This document shows positions 32,824-35,174 of a stretch of 35,174 nt of DNA, one piece after another (position 1 is the first letter of the stretch; the number at the start of each line of letters is the position of its first letter). Source of the stretch: Chloroflexota bacterium (lineage in GTDB: Bacteria > Chloroflexota > Dehalococcoidia > Lucifugimonadales > Lucifugimonadaceae); the NCBI GenBank assembly GCA_002721615.1, contig PBKW01000007.1, positions 1 through 35,174 of the forward strand, written 5' to 3'. Under the pieces are notes generated by a model, which was not told the origin of the DNA, made no database searches, and worked only from the letters and a program-made list of their open reading frames with translations. Made by a program: the position numbers and the translations under genes.

Positions 32824-32850
32824 AAAGAGGCAGAAATGCCTCTTTTAATT
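32823..32850. terminator. Two-way intrinsic terminator
   Basis: AAAAGAGGCA (32823-32832) and TGCCTCTTTT (32837-32846) form a perfect 10-bp stem with a GAAA loop. The A run on one side and T run on the other let it stop transcription from both directions: the lipoprotein operon on plus and the small ORF (stop at 32850) on minus. Confidence 0.88.
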
Positions 32851-32996
32851 TATTTTACCTGCATCAAATAAATGAAACTTAAGTTGGCAGGTTTGTTTTT
32901 ATTTTTTATTTTTATAGGATTTTCATCAAAAACTGATGATGGTAAATCTTCATAATTAATTTTCTTTTTAGTTTTTAATGTTTTTATTAAATTCAT
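32850..32996 (-). CDS. Small 48-aa protein of unknown function
   Basis: The frame encodes MNLIKTLKTKKKINYEDLPS to NLSFIYLMQVK. It is supported by AGGAG four bases before the ATG (33001-33005 on minus) and by the shared terminator immediately after its stop. The protein is basic at the start and end, with an acidic middle (YEDLPSSVFDENP). There is no signal peptide, transmembrane segment or cysteine. I recognise no family. It lies downstream of the S9 peptidase gene on the same strand, about 120 bases away, so it may be in that transcript. The rest of the gap (32997-33118) shows no other feature. Confidence 0.6.
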   Translation of the reverse strand: MNLIKTLKTKKKINYEDLPSSVFDENPIKIKNKNKPANLSFIYLMQVK

Positions 32997-33118
32997 TTTT
33001 CTCCTACGAATATCGTTGATAAAATTAATTTGTTATTTCAAAAATAATAATATTGGAACGAAAAAGTTATTCAACACCTAAATGTAACAGAAATATTAAT
33101 ATTTTATTACGAATATAG

Positions 33119-35053
33119 TTAAAAATTATTTATGTTTATTGGAGGAATTATATCTGCAGGAGTAAATCCAAAAATTGATCCATAAAAAAGAAGTTCAGAT
33201 TCTAATGATCGTATAATATTTTCAGTTTTTCTGAACCCATGTTGTTCCCCTTGATAAAGTTGATAAGTGTATGGGATTTTTTTCTTTTCTAAAGCCTTAA
33301 CCATTTCTTCAGCTTGAGATTTGGGGACTATCATATCTTCTTCACCCTGAAAAATTATTACTGGGCATTTAATATTATCTACATAAAAAATTGGGGATCT
33401 TTCTTCATATAATTTTTTTTCTTTAGGATATGGAGCTATTAAACTATCTAGATATCTAGATTCAAATTTATGAGTATCTTTTGCTAATTCTCCAGCATCT
33501 GCTACTCCGTAGTAACTAGCTCCAGCAGAAAAATAATTATGAAATGAAAGAGCACATAAAGTTGTATAACCCCCTGCACTTCCTCCCCTGATAGCTATTT
33601 TTTTTTGATCTACGAGTTTTTTCCCGACTAAATATTTTGCTGCTGATATACAATCATCTGTATCATAAATTCCCCAATTTCCTTTTAATGAATCTCTATA
33701 TTTTTTTCCGAATCCACTAGACCCCCTATAGTTAACATCTACAACTGAAATTCCTCTGGAAGTCCAATATTGAATTGCTAAGGATAATGTTGAGGAAGAC
33801 CCTGAAGTCGGTCCACCATGTGATATTACTATTAATGGAGGCAAATCATCTTTAGGGCCTCGATATTCAGGGTTATGAGCAGGATAAAACCATGCATATG
33901 AAATACTATTGTTAGTAGTAGGAAATGTGATGTTTTGAGGTGTAGAAATAAGATTTTTAGGCATCGTGAATCCTGCTAGTTCTTTGATTATTTCAAAATT
34001 ATCAAAATGAGAAAAACTTTTAGTAACTGTTTCAGGAGAAGTTGTTGTTCCAGAAATAAAACATGTAAATTTTTCATTGGAAGAAAAATATTTTATTCCA
34101 GAAAAAGCAACACTTTTTCTTTTTTCTGAATTATCTTCTAAATTTAAAACTATTATCTCTCTCTTGGATCCATTCACTAAACTAGTAATTAGTTTATTTT
34201 CTGATATTGAATAATTTGATAAGCCAAAAACCCAAGGAGCTTCTGCAATGTCAGCGTTGTCATCAATGATTATCTCTGAAGAATTGTTTTCAAATTTGTT
34301 TATCTTCCACCATCCTGTTCTATCACTGATAAAGAAAAGTTGATTTCCATGCCATTTAGGTTGCATAACGCTTTCATTATTTCCTCCTGTTATTTTTTGA
34401 GGATTTTTTATTCCATTTGATGAAAAGTCCGCGATATGTAATTCTGTAGAATCAAACGGCATATTAGGATGTTCCCAGCATATCCAGGCAATTTTTGTGC
34501 CATTTTTATTTAATCGAGGAGAAGAATAAAAATCGTATCCTGATAAGATGGATTTTGGTTCTGATCTACCATTTGTAGGGATAACAACAATTTCATTTTT
34601 TACTGAATTTTCTTGATGTGTTTCCATGATACAAACTAAATATTTTTCATCAGGAGAAATATTTAGATCAGAAAAACGAATGGATTTATTAGTTTGTGAC
34701 TTTGGTGTGATAGGTTTTATTTCATTATTTTGAATTTTGTATATTCTTTGGTCATCCCAGTTAGTAAAATAAATTATTCCGTTTTTTACAGAATAAACAC
34801 CTCCTCCATATTCGTGAACACTATTTCTAGCATTGAAGTGTTTAGGAAGAATATCTTGAGGAGGATTATCATTTTGTTTCATCACTATCACATTTCTTCC
34901 ATTCTCTTTGGGTCTTGATTCGATCCAATATATTATATTGTTATCTATTATGATTTCAGAAAGAGGATTTCTTGGTGTACCTTCAGCTATAAGAGATGCC
35001 TTTACTGGAGATTCCCATGAACCATATTTAAGAGTTTTAATTTTTTTTATCAT
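33119..35053 (-). CDS. S9-family serine peptidase (acylaminoacyl/prolyl oligopeptidase type)
   Basis: The 644-aa protein has an N-terminal beta-propeller-like region (repeats such as PDEKYLVCIMETHQENSVKN and GTKIAWICWEHPNMPFD) and a C-terminal alpha/beta hydrolase domain. The catalytic triad is visible: Ser near 492 in IRGGSAGGYTTLCAL, Asp near 571 in FQGEEDMIVPKSQAEEM and His near 604 in YQGEQHGFRK. VISHGGPTSGSSSTLSLAIQ forms the oxyanion-hole HGGP motif. This places it with dipeptidyl aminopeptidase/acylaminoacyl-peptidases, which trim small peptides in the cytoplasm. No signal peptide is seen. It could process peptides taken up by an Opp-type importer, but that link is inference. Confidence 0.92.
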   Translation of the reverse strand: MIKKIKTLKYGSWESPVKASLIAEGTPRNPLSEIIIDNNIIYWIESRPKENGRNVIVMKQNDNPPQDILPKHFNARNSVHEYGGGVYSVKNGIIYFTNWDDQRIYKIQNNEIKPITPKSQTNKSIRFSDLNISPDEKYLVCIMETHQENSVKNEIVVIPTNGRSEPKSILSGYDFYSSPRLNKNGTKIAWICWEHPNMPFDSTELHIADFSSNGIKNPQKITGGNNESVMQPKWHGNQLFFISDRTGWWKINKFENNSSEIIIDDNADIAEAPWVFGLSNYSISENKLITSLVNGSKREIIVLNLEDNSEKRKSVAFSGIKYFSSNEKFTCFISGTTTSPETVTKSFSHFDNFEIIKELAGFTMPKNLISTPQNITFPTTNNSISYAWFYPAHNPEYRGPKDDLPPLIVISHGGPTSGSSSTLSLAIQYWTSRGISVVDVNYRGSSGFGKKYRDSLKGNWGIYDTDDCISAAKYLVGKKLVDQKKIAIRGGSAGGYTTLCALSFHNYFSAGASYYGVADAGELAKDTHKFESRYLDSLIAPYPKEKKLYEERSPIFYVDNIKCPVIIFQGEEDMIVPKSQAEEMVKALEKKKIPYTYQLYQGEQHGFRKTENIIRSLESELLFYGSIFGFTPADIIPPININNF

Positions 35054-35111
35054 TTGAAACTAGGAAATTAAATTTATTTCGAGAATTTAATATTATACAT
35101 CAGAGATAGAA

Positions 35112-35174
35112 ATGAGAATAAGTTGTTTGAAAATTCTATCCTTGAACGTTAATAAAAAATCAATGATAATTGCA
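35112..35174 (+). CDS. Possible start of a gene cut by the window end
   Basis: From ATG 35112 the frame is open to the last base (MRISCLKILSLNVNKKSMII). KILSLNVN resembles the first strand of exonuclease III/endonuclease-exonuclease-phosphatase proteins, which often begin with such a motif. Only 21 codons are visible and no Shine-Dalgarno is clear, so identity is tentative. Confidence 0.3.
   Translation, partial: MRISCLKILSLNVNKKSMIIA

Overview
The window is AT-rich (by eye roughly 30% G+C), gene-dense and looks like a streamlined, free-living bacterial chromosome. Three things point to Chloroflexota, perhaps a marine SAR202/Dehalococcoidia-type lineage: lipoproteins with Thr-Pro repeat linkers, a small Zn-ribbon protein carrying CHWVIEPPNGPTS, and an F420 gamma-glutamyl ligase. 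This placement is inference from gene content; there is no rRNA gene here to test it. Several convergent gene pairs share or overlap their stop codons, spacers are mostly under 200 bases, and TTG starts are common.

Layout. 1-4161 (+): a translation block with the 3' part of tuf, then rpmG, secE, nusG, rplK, rplA, an L10-type leader with an attenuator, rplJ and rplL. rpoB does not follow rplL. 4220-6505 (+): a 55-aa ORF, an amidase with no ordinary start codon, and cofE. A small Zn-ribbon gene converges on cofE (6494-6751). 6893-12081 (+): a tightly packed run of a LolD/MacB-type ATPase (CTG start), a 1147-aa double-FtsX permease, a TM1367-like cyclophilin-fold protein and a TenA-like protein. 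12078-13430: a methyltransferase (-), a CrcB fluoride channel (+) and tRNA-Asn (-). 13530-18109 (+): a class III aminotransferase, two OppD/OppF-type ATPases without permeases, and an SDR protein lacking the active-site lysine. tRNA-Gln (-) follows.

18440-21132 (-): a CGNR-like zinc-finger protein, a lipoprotein and a metallo-amidohydrolase, probably one operon. 21320-23645 (+): a class V aminotransferase and a GT4 glycosyltransferase. 23646-25492 (-): two lipoproteins with Thr-Pro linkers, one with three four-cysteine modules and one with a PKD-like domain. 25640-28077: a nucleotide-sugar dehydrogenase (+) and a solitary beta-class DNA methyltransferase (-). 28153-32823 (+): a frameshifted two-CBS protein, a DHA2-type MFS exporter, an aldehyde dehydrogenase, a nuclease-like lipoprotein and a second lipoprotein, closed by a strong two-way terminator. 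32850-35053 (-): a 48-aa ORF and an S9 peptidase. A possible partial gene begins at 35112.

No CRISPR array, transposase, integrase or phage gene was seen. The least ordinary items are the triplicated CxC lipoprotein, the cysteine-less OppD/OppF tails, the SDR with Asn in place of Lys, the amidase start problem, the CBS frameshift, and the ATPase/double-FtsX/cyclophilin-like/TenA gene group.
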